Below, piece after piece: positions 9,628-18,376 of a stretch of DNA of 64,000 nucleotides. Where the stretch lies: the NCBI GenBank assembly GCA_947623185.1, contig CANQGL010000003.1, positions 1 to 64,000 of the forward strand, in the 5' to 3' direction. Source of the stretch: an uncultured Lachnospiraceae bacterium. Lineage in GTDB: Bacteria > Bacillota > Clostridia > Lachnospirales > Lachnospiraceae. Position 1 is the stretch's first letter. Each line of letters begins with the position of its first letter. The translations under genes were made by a program, and so were the position numbers. The notes under the pieces are model-generated. The model was not told the origin of the DNA and did not search any database. It saw only the letters and a program-made list of their open reading frames with translations.

Positions 9628-11016
9628 ATGGAAAAAACGATGGAAAAGATCGTGGCGCTTGCGAAATCGAGAGGATTTGTATATCCCGGCTCCGAGATCT
9701 ACGGCGGCCTTGCCAACACATGGGATTACGGCAATCTCGGCGTCGAACTGAAAAATAATGTAAAGCACGCCTGGTGGAAGAAATTTATCCAGGAGAACCC
9801 CTACAACGTGGGAGTGGACTGCGCGATCTTAATGAATACCCAGACCTGGGTCGCCTCCGGCCATATCGGGAGCTTTTCCGACCCGCTCATGGACTGCAAG
9901 GCCTGCAAGGAGCGTTTCCGCGCCGACAAGCTGATCGAGGACTTCATGGAGGAGAAGGGCATCAAACCGGAGAAGTCCGTCGACGGCTGGAGCCAGGAAG
10001 AGATGATGAAATTCATCGAGGACAACAACGTTTGCTGCCCGAGCTGCGGAAAGCACGACTTCACCGAGATCCGTCAATTCAACCTGATGTTCAAGACCTT
10101 CCAGGGCGTCACCGAGGACGCGAAGAACACGGTCTATCTGCGTCCGGAGACGGCGCAGGGCATTTTCGTAAACTTCAAAAACGTCCAGCGCACTTCGAGA
10201 AAGAAAGTCCCGTTCGGCATCGGACAGATCGGAAAGTCCTTCCGCAACGAGATCACGCCGGGCAACTTTACGTTCCGGACCAGAGAGTTTGAGCAGATGG
10301 AGCTCGAGTTCTTCTGCAAGCCCGACACGGACCTCGACTGGTTCGCGTACTGGAAGCAGTTCTGCATCGACTGGCTCAAGAACCTCGGCATGAAGGACGA
10401 GGAGCTCCGCGCCCGCGACCATGAGAAAGAGGAACTGAGCTTTTACAGCAAGGCGACGACCGACCTTGAATTCCTGTTCCCGTTCGGCTGGGGAGAACTC
10501 TGGGGCATCGCCGACCGTACCGATTACGACCTGACCCGCCACCAGGAGGTGTCCGGACAGGATCTTACCTACTTTGACGACGAGATCAACCAGAAGTACA
10601 TCCCGTATGTGATCGAGCCGTCCCTCGGGGCGGACCGCGTGACGCTGGCGTTCCTCTGCTCGGCCTACGACGAGGAGCAGATCGGCGAGAACGACGTGCG
10701 CACCGTCCTGCATTTCCATCCGGCGCTGGCTCCGGTCAAGATCGGCGTGCTGCCGCTCTCCAAGAAGCTGAACGAAGGCGCGGAGAAGGTGTTTGAGGAG
10801 CTCTCCAGGGAGTACAACTGCGAGTTTGACGACCGCGGGAACATCGGTAAGCGCTACCGCAGACAGGACGAGATCGGAACGCCGTTCTGCGTGACATACG
10901 ACTTTGATTCCGAGACCGACGGGGCCGTTACGGTGCGCGACCGCGACACGATGGAGCAGGTGCGCGTCCCGATCGCGGAGCTTAAGGCATATTTCGCAGA
11001 GAAATTTGCATTTTAG
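9628..11016 (+). CDS. glyS: Glycyl-tRNA synthetase, alpha2 type
   Basis: A 462-residue class II synthetase of the single-chain homodimeric type. It opens with [20 protein letters not shown] and [14 protein letters not shown]. Class II motif 2 is visible as [27 protein letters not shown] (split: [17 protein letters not shown]), and motif 3 as [12 protein letters not shown]. Two CxxC pairs (CKAC near residue 90, CPSC near 137) probably bind zinc. The C-terminal anticodon-binding domain starts around residue 360. The start at 9628 lies seven bases after AGAGGAG; the ATG at 9622 is only one base away from it. Confidence 0.96.
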   Translation: MEKTMEKIVALAKSRGFVYPGSEIYGGLANTWDYGNLGVELKNNVKHAWWKKFIQENPYNVGVDCAILMNTQTWVASGHIGSFSDPLMDCKACKERFRADKLIEDFMEEKGIKPEKSVDGWSQEEMMKFIEDNNVCCPSCGKHDFTEIRQFNLMFKTFQGVTEDAKNTVYLRPETAQGIFVNFKNVQRTSRKKVPFGIGQIGKSFRNEITPGNFTFRTREFEQMELEFFCKPDTDLDWFAYWKQFCIDWLKNLGMKDEELRARDHEKEELSFYSKATTDLEFLFPFGWGELWGIADRTDYDLTRHQEVSGQDLTYFDDEINQKYIPYVIEPSLGADRVTLAFLCSAYDEEQIGENDVRTVLHFHPALAPVKIGVLPLSKKLNEGAEKVFEELSREYNCEFDDRGNIGKRYRRQDEIGTPFCVTYDFDSETDGAVTVRDRDTMEQVRVPIAELKAYFAEKFAF

Positions 11017-11043
11017 TACCATCCGGATCAGAAAGGGAAAGGA

Positions 11044-11634
11044 ATGGAATTTGGACATATTATCCTCGCCTCGGCATCGCCGAGGCGAAAGGAGTTATTG
11101 CTGCAGATCGGGATCCGGCCCGAGATCGTTGTAAGCCACGTTGAGGAAAAAGTGAGCTCCGACGTGCCGCAGGAGGTCGTCATGGAGCTGGCCTCGCAGA
11201 AGGCGCGCGACGTGGCGCAGACCGCTCCGGCGGGTTCGGTCGTCATCGGGGCGGACACCGTGGTGGCGATCGACGGACAGATCCTCGGGAAACCCGCGAC
11301 GCATGAGGAGGCCGCCGCGATGGTGCGGCACCTCTCCGGGCGCACGCATCAGGTCTACACGGGCGTCTGCCTGATCCTTAAGGGCAAGGAAAAGGACCGC
11401 GAGCGGATCTTCTTCGACGAGGCGGATGTGCAGATCGACCCCATGACGGATGAGGAGATCGCGGAGTACGCGGCGGGCACGGAGCCGATGGACAAGGCCG
11501 GCGCGTACGCCGTGCAGGGCTTTTTCGCCCGCTACATACGGGGGATCCGGGGTTCCCACGCCAACGTCATGGGCCTTCCGGTGAACCGCGTATATCAGGA
11601 ACTGAAACTGCTTTTGGGCGGTGAGGACGCATGA
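11044..11634 (+). CDS. maf: Maf-family nucleoside triphosphate pyrophosphatase
   Basis: A 196-residue Maf protein, a house-cleaning nucleotide pyrophosphatase of the dTTP/UTP or modified-nucleotide type. The N-terminal signature ILASASPRRKELL, then GADTVVAIDGQILGKP, SGRTHQVYTGV and DKAGAYAVQG are complete. Length is typical. In low-GC Gram-positives the gene is linked to septum formation and competence, but its biochemical role is nucleotide sanitation. The stop overlaps the next gene by four bases. Confidence 0.94.
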   Translation: MEFGHIILASASPRRKELLLQIGIRPEIVVSHVEEKVSSDVPQEVVMELASQKARDVAQTAPAGSVVIGADTVVAIDGQILGKPATHEEAAAMVRHLSGRTHQVYTGVCLILKGKEKDRERIFFDEADVQIDPMTDEEIAEYAAGTEPMDKAGAYAVQGFFARYIRGIRGSHANVMGLPVNRVYQELKLLLGGEDA

Positions 11635-12419
11635 TCCGCCTGATCGTATCCGACATCGACGGGACCCTCGTCGAGGACGGAGGAAGCAGCCTGAAACCGG
11701 AGGTCTACGCGCTGATCCGAAAGCTCGGAGAGCAGGGGATCCGCTTTGCGGCGGCGAGCGGCCGCCATGTGGCGGGCATGAAATACCTGTTCGGCCCGGT
11801 GAGCGACGAGATCGCCTATATCAGCGACAACGGCGCGTATATCGAATACGGCGGGAACGTGCGGGCCCTGACGCAGTATGACAGGAACCATATGGCGGAA
11901 GTGGTCGCGGATCTCCGCCGCCTGGGGATCGACATCATGATCGACGGCCCGGACGGGGTCTACACGGATTCCAAAAACGAGGCTTTCGTCGGCTGGCTGA
12001 AAAACAGCTATCATTTCCGCGTCATGTGCATGGACGACGTCATGCGGCTTACGGCACCGTTCGTAAAGATCGCGGGCTGCCGCATGAGCGGGATCTCGGA
12101 CGGCGAGGTGGACGAGCTGCGCGAAAAGTACGGCGGACGCCTCAAGGTGACGCTCTCCGGGATGCAGTGGATCGACACGCAGCCGCCGGGGATCAACAAG
12201 GGCAGGGCTCTGACGACCCTGCAGAAGGAGTTGGACGTTGCGCCGTCGGAGACGATGGCATTCGGGGACCAGCTCAACGACATCGAGATGTTAAGCTGCG
12301 CGCATTACAGCTTCGCGGTCGCCAACGCGCGGCCGGAGACGAAGGCCGCGGCGCGGTTCCTCGCGGATTCCAACGTGCGGGACGGCGTATACAAGATCAT
12401 CAGACTGCTGGAGACCTGA
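11631..12419 (+). CDS. Cof-type HAD-IIB phosphatase
   Basis: A 262-residue haloacid-dehalogenase superfamily hydrolase of the IIB (Cof) type. HAD motif I is SDIDGTLV with both aspartates, motif II is around AASGRH, the motif III lysine lies in GINKGRALTTL, and motif IV is FGDQLNDIEML. Between them is the alpha/beta cap. Cof enzymes dephosphorylate sugar phosphates or vitamin cofactors; the substrate cannot be told here. It overlaps maf by four bases. Confidence 0.9.
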   Translation: MIRLIVSDIDGTLVEDGGSSLKPEVYALIRKLGEQGIRFAAASGRHVAGMKYLFGPVSDEIAYISDNGAYIEYGGNVRALTQYDRNHMAEVVADLRRLGIDIMIDGPDGVYTDSKNEAFVGWLKNSYHFRVMCMDDVMRLTAPFVKIAGCRMSGISDGEVDELREKYGGRLKVTLSGMQWIDTQPPGINKGRALTTLQKELDVAPSETMAFGDQLNDIEMLSCAHYSFAVANARPETKAAARFLADSNVRDGVYKIIRLLET

Positions 12420-12475
12420 CGGTTTATGAGCCGCTTTCGCGCGGGTATGCGCGGCGCGGCATCGGGAGAGACGGA

Positions 12476-13474
12476 ATGAAGCCTGGAAAGGGAAAGAACA
12501 GAAGAAGACCGGTTCGCGCGGCTGCGTTTCTTGCGGCGCTTCTTTTGCTTGTCCCGGTCCTCGGCGGATGCGGCGTGCGCGAGGCGTTCTCGTCCGGCGT
12601 GCGGACGGAGAAGGAGTACGGGGCCGGAGAGACGATGGTGATCGTGACTTCGGAGCGCTACCGCTACGAGACGATGTACACGGACCAGATCTGGACCGCC
12701 GCCGTCGACAACCGCGGGACGATCTTCGAATCGGTCCTCATCGAGCAGATCCACAGTTTCCTGCAGGAGCTTCGGGTGATGAGCCTGATGGCGGCCGACG
12801 AGGGGATCGAGCTTTCCAGCAAGGAAAAGGATCTCGTGCGCGAGGCGGCCAGGCAGTATTACGAGACGCTCGGCGGGACGGACGCGGCGCGTTTCGGGGT
12901 GACCGAGCGCGACATGGAGGAGTTCTTTACCGACTACTGGCGGTCCGAAAAGCTGGTCGACAGGCTGACGAAGGGGCTGAATCTGGAAGTCAGCGACAGC
13001 GAGGCCAGAGTCATCAGCGTCCTGCAGATCGAGGTGGACCGGGAGGAGACCGCGAACGAGCTTCTCAGGCGCGTGCGCGAGGACGGGGCCGATTTCAGCT
13101 CCCTGGCGCACGAGTATTCGACCGATCAGGAGATCCATAAGCAGATCTACCGCGGGCTCCGCGGGAGCGAATACGAGGAAGCGGCCTATGGCCTTGCCTC
13201 CGGCGAGGTGAGCGGCGTCGTGAAGGACGGCGGTAAATATTACATCATCAAATGCCTGAACGATTACGAGGAGACCGCGACGCGCCTGCGCCGCGAGGAG
13301 ATGGTCCGCCAGAAAAAGAACAATGCGTTTTACGGGACCTATCAGACTTACAAAGACCAGATCGAGTTGGTCGGCGATCCGCAGCTCTGGCGGGATATCT
13401 CGATCTCGGAAAGCCCGCAGGTGACGGCGGATTTCTTCGGGATCTTCGAGCGGGTCTGCCGGAGTCAGGGATAG
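12476..13474 (+). CDS. Lipoprotein foldase, parvulin-type (PrsA/SurA-like)
   Basis: A 332-residue lipoprotein with a basic N-terminus (KPGKGKNRRRPVR), a hydrophobic stretch and the lipobox LGGC near residue 30. A SurA-N-like helical region covers about residues 60-170. The parvulin-like segment runs from about 180 to 275: VISVLQIEV, GADFSSLAHEYSTDQ, LASGEVSGVVKDGGKYYIIK. Such proteins assist folding of exported proteins on the outer membrane face. The parvulin domain is short and its histidine/serine active-site set is only partly recognisable, so catalysis is uncertain. The start at 12476 is the first ATG before the signal; an open frame further upstream shadows the HAD gene. Confidence 0.82.
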   Translation: MKPGKGKNRRRPVRAAAFLAALLLLVPVLGGCGVREAFSSGVRTEKEYGAGETMVIVTSERYRYETMYTDQIWTAAVDNRGTIFESVLIEQIHSFLQELRVMSLMAADEGIELSSKEKDLVREAARQYYETLGGTDAARFGVTERDMEEFFTDYWRSEKLVDRLTKGLNLEVSDSEARVISVLQIEVDREETANELLRRVREDGADFSSLAHEYSTDQEIHKQIYRGLRGSEYEEAAYGLASGEVSGVVKDGGKYYIIKCLNDYEETATRLRREEMVRQKKNNAFYGTYQTYKDQIELVGDPQLWRDISISESPQVTADFFGIFERVCRSQG

Positions 13475-13499
13475 CGGAAAACGCGGGGGAGGTTGCGGG

Positions 13500-13997
13500 A
13501 TGGTCGCTCTGAAGATCGAGGACCAGAGGGCCTTTACGGCCGGACTTTTTATAGGAGAACTTTTCGACGCGTTCCTGGTGCGCGAGGCGGAGATCACGAC
13601 CTTCAACCGGTTTACGATCGACGGGGGCGTCCGCCAGGGTTACTACTCCGACGAGGAGCTTGAGGAGAACCGGGTGGAGGAATTTTCGGCGTGGCGCGTG
13701 TTAAAGCCGGTCTGCTACTCGCTCATCAGGGGAAAACGGCTGCCGGAGAGCTTTCGGATCGTGTTTCTGCTCACGCCGTCGGCAAGAGACCGCTTTACGG
13801 CCGCCCACGCGCCGGGACTTTCGGCCGGATCGGTCGGCGGGCTGTACCTGAACGTGGTCTACGAAAACGGGGGCCTAAGCTGCGTGACGGGCGCGTCCAT
13901 GAATTTCTTCACGCCGGACCGCACGCTGGAGCGCGAGTGGGACGAGAGCGTGATGCGGTTCCTCAGGCAGAACGGGATCGCTTTTACACGGATATGA
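13500..13997 (+). CDS. Conserved hypothetical protein (DUF5721-like)
   Basis: A 165-residue cytoplasmic protein without a signal peptide or membrane segment. It resembles the uncharacterised DUF5721 family found next to similar genes in Lachnospiraceae, recalled from sequence pattern only (MVALKIEDQRAFTAGLFIGE and LYLNVVYENGGLSCVTG). The ribosome site GGGGGAGG precedes the ATG. The CIRCE operator of htpG starts nine bases after its stop. Function unknown. Confidence 0.65.
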   Translation: MVALKIEDQRAFTAGLFIGELFDAFLVREAEITTFNRFTIDGGVRQGYYSDEELEENRVEEFSAWRVLKPVCYSLIRGKRLPESFRIVFLLTPSARDRFTAAHAPGLSAGSVGGLYLNVVYENGGLSCVTGASMNFFTPDRTLEREWDESVMRFLRQNGIAFTRI

Positions 13998-14005
13998 ATG
14001 AATTA

Positions 14006-14032
14006 TTAGCACTCAAATAAAATGAGTGCTAA
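14006..14032 (+). promoter_or_regulatory. CIRCE operator (HrcA binding site)
   Basis: The perfect consensus inverted repeat TTAGCACTC (14006-14014), nine-base spacer, GAGTGCTAA (14024-14032). HrcA binds this element and represses heat-shock genes. It ends seven bases before the -35 box of the htpG promoter. Confidence 0.96.
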
Positions 14033-14039
14033 ATTTTTG

Positions 14040-14068
14040 TTGACTTTTTGCCTGAAGAGTACTACAAT
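14040..14068 (+). promoter_or_regulatory. htpG sigma-A promoter
   Basis: TTGACT (14040-14045), 17-base spacer, TACAAT (14063-14068). It lies between the CIRCE element and the htpG start, giving a leader of about 70 bases. Confidence 0.85.
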
Positions 14069-14145
14069 ACAATAGAACAAAATATGTGCCGCAGGCGCGC
14101 ACCGCGCCGACGGCACGAAATCCATTCAGCAAGGAGTGATCATAT

Positions 14146-16161
14146 ATGGCAAAGACAGGAAGTCTGTCGATCAACAGCGAAAATATTTTCCCGATCATCA
14201 AGAAGTGGCTTTATTCGGATCATGACATTTTTTACCGCGAGCTGGTAAGCAATGGATGCGACGCGATCACGAAGTTAAAGAAACTGGCGTTAATGGGCGA
14301 GTACGAGGAGCCGGACGGGGCGGAATACAAGGTGACCGTCACGGTAAATCCGAAAGAGAAAACGGTGGCCGTGAGCGACAACGGCATCGGAATGACGGAA
14401 GAAGAGGTGGATGAGTATATTAACCAGATCGCTTTTTCCGGCGCGCAGGATTTTTTGAACAAATACAAGGACAAGGCCAACGAGGACCAGATCATCGGAC
14501 ATTTCGGCCTCGGCTTTTATTCGGCGTTCATGGTCGCCGACCGGGTGACGATCGATACGCTCTCCTATAAGGAGGGCGCGAAGGCGGTCCACTGGGAGTC
14601 CGAGGGCGGCACCGAGTTCGCGATGGACGAGGGCGACAGGACGGAGCAGGGCACGACGGTCACGCTGTGCCTAAACGACGACAGCACCGAATTCTGCAAC
14701 GAGTACCGCGCGCGCGAGGTCCTGGAAAAGTACTGCGCCTTCATGCCGATCGAGATTTATGTAAACGACGAGACGGCGGAGCCGCAGTACGACACGATCG
14801 AGAAGGACGAGCTGACCGATAAGGATACGGTCGTGGAGACGGTCATCGAGGAGGCAAAGACCGAGGAAAAGGAGAAGGAAGACGGGACGAAGGAGACGGT
14901 CGAGGTCTCCCCGGCGAAGGAAAAATACAAGATCCTAAGACGGCCGAAGCCCATCAACGACATCCATCCGCTCTGGAACAAGCACCCGAACGAGTGCACG
15001 GAGGAGGAGTATAAGGAATTTTACCGCAAGGTATTCCTGGACTTTAAGGAGCCGCTGTTCTGGATCCACCTGAACATGGACTATCCGTTCAACTTAAAGG
15101 GCATCCTCTACTTCCCGAAGATCAACATGGAGTACGAGAGCATCGAGGGAAAGATCAAGCTCTACAACAACCAGGTGTTCATCGCCGACAATATCAAGGA
15201 GGTCATCCCGGAATTTCTGATGCTGCTCAAAGGCGTCATCGACTGCCCGGATCTGCCCCTCAACGTGTCGAGAAGCGCCCTGCAGAACGACGGCTTTGTC
15301 GCGAAGATATCCGATTACATCACGAAGAAGGTCGCGGACAAGCTGTCCGGCATGTGCAAGACCGACCGCGAAAACTACGAGAAATACTGGGACGACATCA
15401 ATCCGTTCGTCAAGTTCGGCTGCTTAAAGGACGAAAAGTTTGCCGAGAAGATGAACGATTATATCATCTTCAAGGACCTGGATGGGAAATACCTCACCCT
15501 GAAGGACTGCCTGGAGGCGAACAAGGAAAAGCACGAGAACCAGGTCTTCTATGTGACGGATGAGAAGGAACAGAGCCAGTACATCAACATGTTCCGGGAA
15601 GCCGGGCTTGACGCGGTGATCCTTCCGCACCCGATCGACTCCCCGTTCATCACCCAGCTGGAGCAGAAGAACGAGGGCGTGAAGTTTTTGCGCATCGACG
15701 CCGACGTCGACAAAGCGTTCAAAGAGGATGCGAAAGAGCAGGACGAGGCCGGAAAAGAGCAGGAGAAGGCAGACGCCGAGGCGCTGACGGAGACGTTCCG
15801 CAAGGCTCTGGCAAACGACAAGCTGGAGGTCAAAGTCGAGAAGTTAAAGAACGAGGGTCTGGCTTCGATGATCACGGTATCCGAGGAGAGCCGCCGGATG
15901 CAGGAAATGATGAAGATGTACAGCATGTACGGCGGGGGAGAGGACATGTTCCCGGCCTCCGAGACCCTGGTCTTAAACGCCAACAACGGCCTTGTGAAAT
16001 ACATTCTCGCGAACCGCGAGGGCGATCTGACCGGAAAGATCTGCGAGCAGCTCTACGATCTCGCAAAGCTGGCCCACGGAAGCCTTTCGCCGGAGCGCAT
16101 GACGAAGTTCATCGCGCGCAGCAGCGAGATCATGATGGAAATGACCGGAGAACAGAAGTAA
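14146..16161 (+). CDS. htpG: Hsp90-family chaperone HtpG
   Basis: A 671-residue Hsp90 chaperone. The GHKL ATPase N-domain shows YRELVSNGCDAITKL (binding-site Glu and Asn/Asp; the family usually reads ELISNASDA), VSDNGIGMT and GHFGLGFYSAFMV. The middle domain carries LNVSRSALQND with the catalytic-loop arginine. Between them, residues about 211-265, is an acidic/lysine-rich low-complexity linker much longer than in Escherichia coli HtpG. The C-terminal dimerisation domain follows. Ribosome site AAGGAG precedes the ATG. The CIRCE operator upstream implies HrcA control, whereas B. subtilis htpG is a class III heat-shock gene without CIRCE. Confidence 0.97.
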   Translation: MAKTGSLSINSENIFPIIKKWLYSDHDIFYRELVSNGCDAITKLKKLALMGEYEEPDGAEYKVTVTVNPKEKTVAVSDNGIGMTEEEVDEYINQIAFSGAQDFLNKYKDKANEDQIIGHFGLGFYSAFMVADRVTIDTLSYKEGAKAVHWESEGGTEFAMDEGDRTEQGTTVTLCLNDDSTEFCNEYRAREVLEKYCAFMPIEIYVNDETAEPQYDTIEKDELTDKDTVVETVIEEAKTEEKEKEDGTKETVEVSPAKEKYKILRRPKPINDIHPLWNKHPNECTEEEYKEFYRKVFLDFKEPLFWIHLNMDYPFNLKGILYFPKINMEYESIEGKIKLYNNQVFIADNIKEVIPEFLMLLKGVIDCPDLPLNVSRSALQNDGFVAKISDYITKKVADKLSGMCKTDRENYEKYWDDINPFVKFGCLKDEKFAEKMNDYIIFKDLDGKYLTLKDCLEANKEKHENQVFYVTDEKEQSQYINMFREAGLDAVILPHPIDSPFITQLEQKNEGVKFLRIDADVDKAFKEDAKEQDEAGKEQEKADAEALTETFRKALANDKLEVKVEKLKNEGLASMITVSEESRRMQEMMKMYSMYGGGEDMFPASETLVLNANNGLVKYILANREGDLTGKICEQLYDLAKLAHGSLSPERMTKFIARSSEIMMEMTGEQK

Positions 16162-16173
16162 GAGGAAAGTTTT

Positions 16174-17139
16174 ATGAACCGTACCGGAAAAAGCTGTTTC
16201 ATAACATTTACCGTCCTCGGACTGGCGCTCACCGTGCTGATGATCCTGAACTATTACGGCTCGGGCGTCTATCTGGCGGCGGATCATATGATCGCGGGCC
16301 ATGAAGGCGGCGTTTACCGCCTGCTTTCATGGCTGTTCCGGTCGGACTGGACGTCTGTGCTGGTGCAGTATGTCTTCGCGTTCGGCATCCCGTATTTTTG
16401 CGCTTACTGCATCATGCGCTTCCTGCCGGTATTCCGGGGACCGGCGAAAAAGTTTTCGCTGGAGGAGTTTATGGTCTGCCTGGTGATCGCATCCGGGCTC
16501 GGCTATATCCTCAATATGGGCGGCAACCTGATCAACGCCTTTTTTTCTCTGTTCAACGGGAAAACGTTTGAGGAAATGAATCCGATTACCGAGGTGGTCA
16601 CGGACTATACGCCGTCCATGGTCATTTATATCTGCCTGCTCGGACCGTTTATGGAAGAGCTTATGTTCAGGGGACTGCTGCTTAAGCGCGCCAGAGTGTT
16701 CGGGGACCGCACGGCCGTGGTGTTCTGCGCGGTCATGTTCGGCCTGATGCACGGGAATCTGCCGCAGTTTCTCTATGCGACTTTCGTGGGACTGGTCCTG
16801 GGGTACATTGCCGTGACGACCAACCGGATACGCTATAACGTGATCCTCCATATGATTTTCAACAGCTATACGATGATCACGACCGCCTTTCTCTTCTGGC
16901 TGGAGGAGCACGGGCTCTTCGCGCTCTCCGCGCTGTATTCCCTGGCGCTGATGGCGGTGATGGCCCTCCAGATCGTCGGAGCCGTCTACTTTGCGGCGAG
17001 ATACGCGGCGCCTGCGTACAAAAAACTGACCGCGGCAAACGGAGCACCGTACCGCGGTCGGATATTTGCTTATCTGAATCCCGGCTTCGCCGTCTATCTC
17101 ATCGTCTGCACGGCCGAGATCCTGTCGTTCCTTCTTTAG
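16174..17139 (+). CDS. CPBP-family intramembrane protease (CAAX-like)
   Basis: A 321-residue polytopic membrane protein with about eight hydrophobic segments. The three CPBP/Abi motifs are present: EELMFRG (EExxxR), FGLMHGN (FxxxH) and HMIFN (HxxxN), which form the glutamate-based active site of Rce1-like proteases. Substrate is unknown; relatives act in bacteriocin self-protection or membrane protein processing. It begins 12 bases after htpG, and no promoter is visible between, so it may share the heat-shock transcript. Confidence 0.88.
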   Translation: MNRTGKSCFITFTVLGLALTVLMILNYYGSGVYLAADHMIAGHEGGVYRLLSWLFRSDWTSVLVQYVFAFGIPYFCAYCIMRFLPVFRGPAKKFSLEEFMVCLVIASGLGYILNMGGNLINAFFSLFNGKTFEEMNPITEVVTDYTPSMVIYICLLGPFMEELMFRGLLLKRARVFGDRTAVVFCAVMFGLMHGNLPQFLYATFVGLVLGYIAVTTNRIRYNVILHMIFNSYTMITTAFLFWLEEHGLFALSALYSLALMAVMALQIVGAVYFAARYAAPAYKKLTAANGAPYRGRIFAYLNPGFAVYLIVCTAEILSFLL

Positions 17140-17172
17140 GGCGTTTCGCGGCCTTGCGCGGCCGGAGACGGA

Positions 17173-18003
17173 TCAGCCTTCGTACCCGATCATCAGCCCG
17201 CCCTTTTCCGCATAGAAACTGCAGAGAGCCGTACATTCGCCGATGTGCACGTTCGCGGACGGATAGCCGGCCTTGATCAGATCGGAGAGGGACTGGGCCA
17301 TTTTGAGGTTCAGACAGTGGTCGATCCGGACCTTTCCGCCCTTATATCCGTGCTTTTTCATCTCATCCCAGATACACGCTACCGAAGCGGATTCGCCGCG
17401 GCATTTGTGCAGCTGCTGCAGGGTGCCCGTGTCGCTGGCTTTCCCCACGACGCGGATGCCGAGAACGCCGGCGATCTTGGCGATCGCGGGATTGACCCGG
17501 CCGTTCCTTGCCAGGTTATCCATATGCTGAAGGGCAAACAGCAGGTGGCTTTGCCTGCAGTAGTCCGTAACGGCTTTGGACATTTCCTCAAAAGAGAGCC
17601 CTTCTTTTACGACTTCTTCCATTTTATCGATAATCAGCCCGAGTTCCGGACCGGCGGACAGCGAGTCTATGATCAGCACGTTCGCGCCCGGATGGGATTC
17701 CTCATAATCCTTTTTGGCCTGCATGGCGGAGGCGTAGCTTCCCGAGAGATTGCTGGTGATCGTCACGCCGAGGATCACATCCGCGTCCCCGAACGCTTCC
17801 AGCCAGTCGTGGACGTTCGGACATGAGGTGCTGGAACGCCCTTTGTAACCCTGCAGGTACTCGACCATTTCGGTAACGTCGGTCCCCTTCACATCCGTAT
17901 ATTCGCGCTCGGAAGTCACGATCTTCAACGGGACGCTGCGGTAATCGACGTCTTTTCTCTCGTATACGTTGGCGGAAGAATCCGCGACAATTTTGTACTT
18001 CAT
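17173..18003 (-). CDS. DegV-family fatty-acid-binding protein
   Basis: A 276-residue DegV protein. The N-terminal fold starts MKYKIVADSSANV (DSS/DSA motif), followed by the STSCPNVHDW segment and the ligand-gripping motif ITSNLSGSYASA. The C-terminal domain starts around residue 155. DegV/FakB proteins bind single fatty acids and present them to the kinase FakA, which is not in this window. The gene stands alone on the minus strand and is convergent with the CPBP gene. It has a consensus promoter occupied by two palindromes (separate entries), implying tight repression. Confidence 0.9.
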   Translation of the reverse strand: MKYKIVADSSANVYERKDVDYRSVPLKIVTSEREYTDVKGTDVTEMVEYLQGYKGRSSTSCPNVHDWLEAFGDADVILGVTITSNLSGSYASAMQAKKDYEESHPGANVLIIDSLSAGPELGLIIDKMEEVVKEGLSFEEMSKAVTDYCRQSHLLFALQHMDNLARNGRVNPAIAKIAGVLGIRVVGKASDTGTLQQLHKCRGESASVACIWDEMKKHGYKGGKVRIDHCLNLKMAQSLSDLIKAGYPSANVHIGECTALCSFYAEKGGLMIGYEG

Positions 18004-18035
18004 ACCACCTTACCTCGCTTATGATTATCGAAAAC

Positions 18036-18088
18036 ATGGTTTTGAAAACCATATAAGTCATTATATCCGGTTTTGAAAACCATGTCAA
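18036..18088 (-). promoter_or_regulatory. degV promoter with twin palindromic operators
   Basis: On the minus strand the promoter is TTGACA (18088-18083), 17-base spacer, TATAAT (18065-18060). The spacer holds the palindrome GGTTTT-C-AAAACC (18069-18081). A longer copy, ATGGTTTT-C-AAAACCAT (18036-18052), covers the expected start point. Centres are 31 bases apart, close to three helical turns. A dimeric repressor on both would block polymerase. The regulator is not identified. Confidence 0.88.
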
Positions 18089-18110
18089 GTATTATTGCGT
18101 GCGGCGGGAT

Positions 18111-18280
18111 ACGCTTTGCCGCGGAGAGACCGGCGTCACCGCGGCGCGCGGTTCGTTTTACGGCGGCGGGGGCTGCTTTGCGGCGCGGGACCGATATCGT
18201 CGCGTCGCGGCTCGTTTTGCCGCGGCGGAGTCCGTATTCTCCCGGCGGGACCGATATCACCGCGGCGCGGCCTGCGGCAC
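18111..18280. repeat. Degenerate GC-rich tandem repeat, three units of about 60 bases
   Basis: Three diverged units in the gap between degV and galK. Aligned landmarks are GAGACCGGCGTC (18126), GGGACCGATATC (18187) and GGGACCGATATC (18247), giving periods of 61 and 60 bases. The flanks GTCGC/CACCGC and CGGCGCGG and the linking TCGTTTTGCCGCGG-type segments also recur. No gene is supported: all frames look open only because the DNA is so GC-rich. The rest of the 373-base gap holds the degV and galK promoters. Confidence 0.65.
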
Positions 18281-18294
18281 TTTGGGAAACGGGA

Positions 18295-18323
18295 TTGCAA
18301 ATCGGATGAAATTTTAGTACAAT
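18295..18323 (+). promoter_or_regulatory. galK promoter
   Basis: TTGCAA (18295-18300), 17-base spacer, TACAAT (18318-18323), about 50 bases before the galK start. Confidence 0.75.
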
Positions 18324-18376
18324 GGGGATAACCGAAAGGAAAGGGAAAAAACTATCAGGGGAAAAGGAGTACGGGT

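Noticed and set aside
18073-18331. Overlapping short open frames in the degV-galK gap
   Set aside because: They are open in three frames because the repeats lack A/T; there is no ribosome site or protein-like composition.
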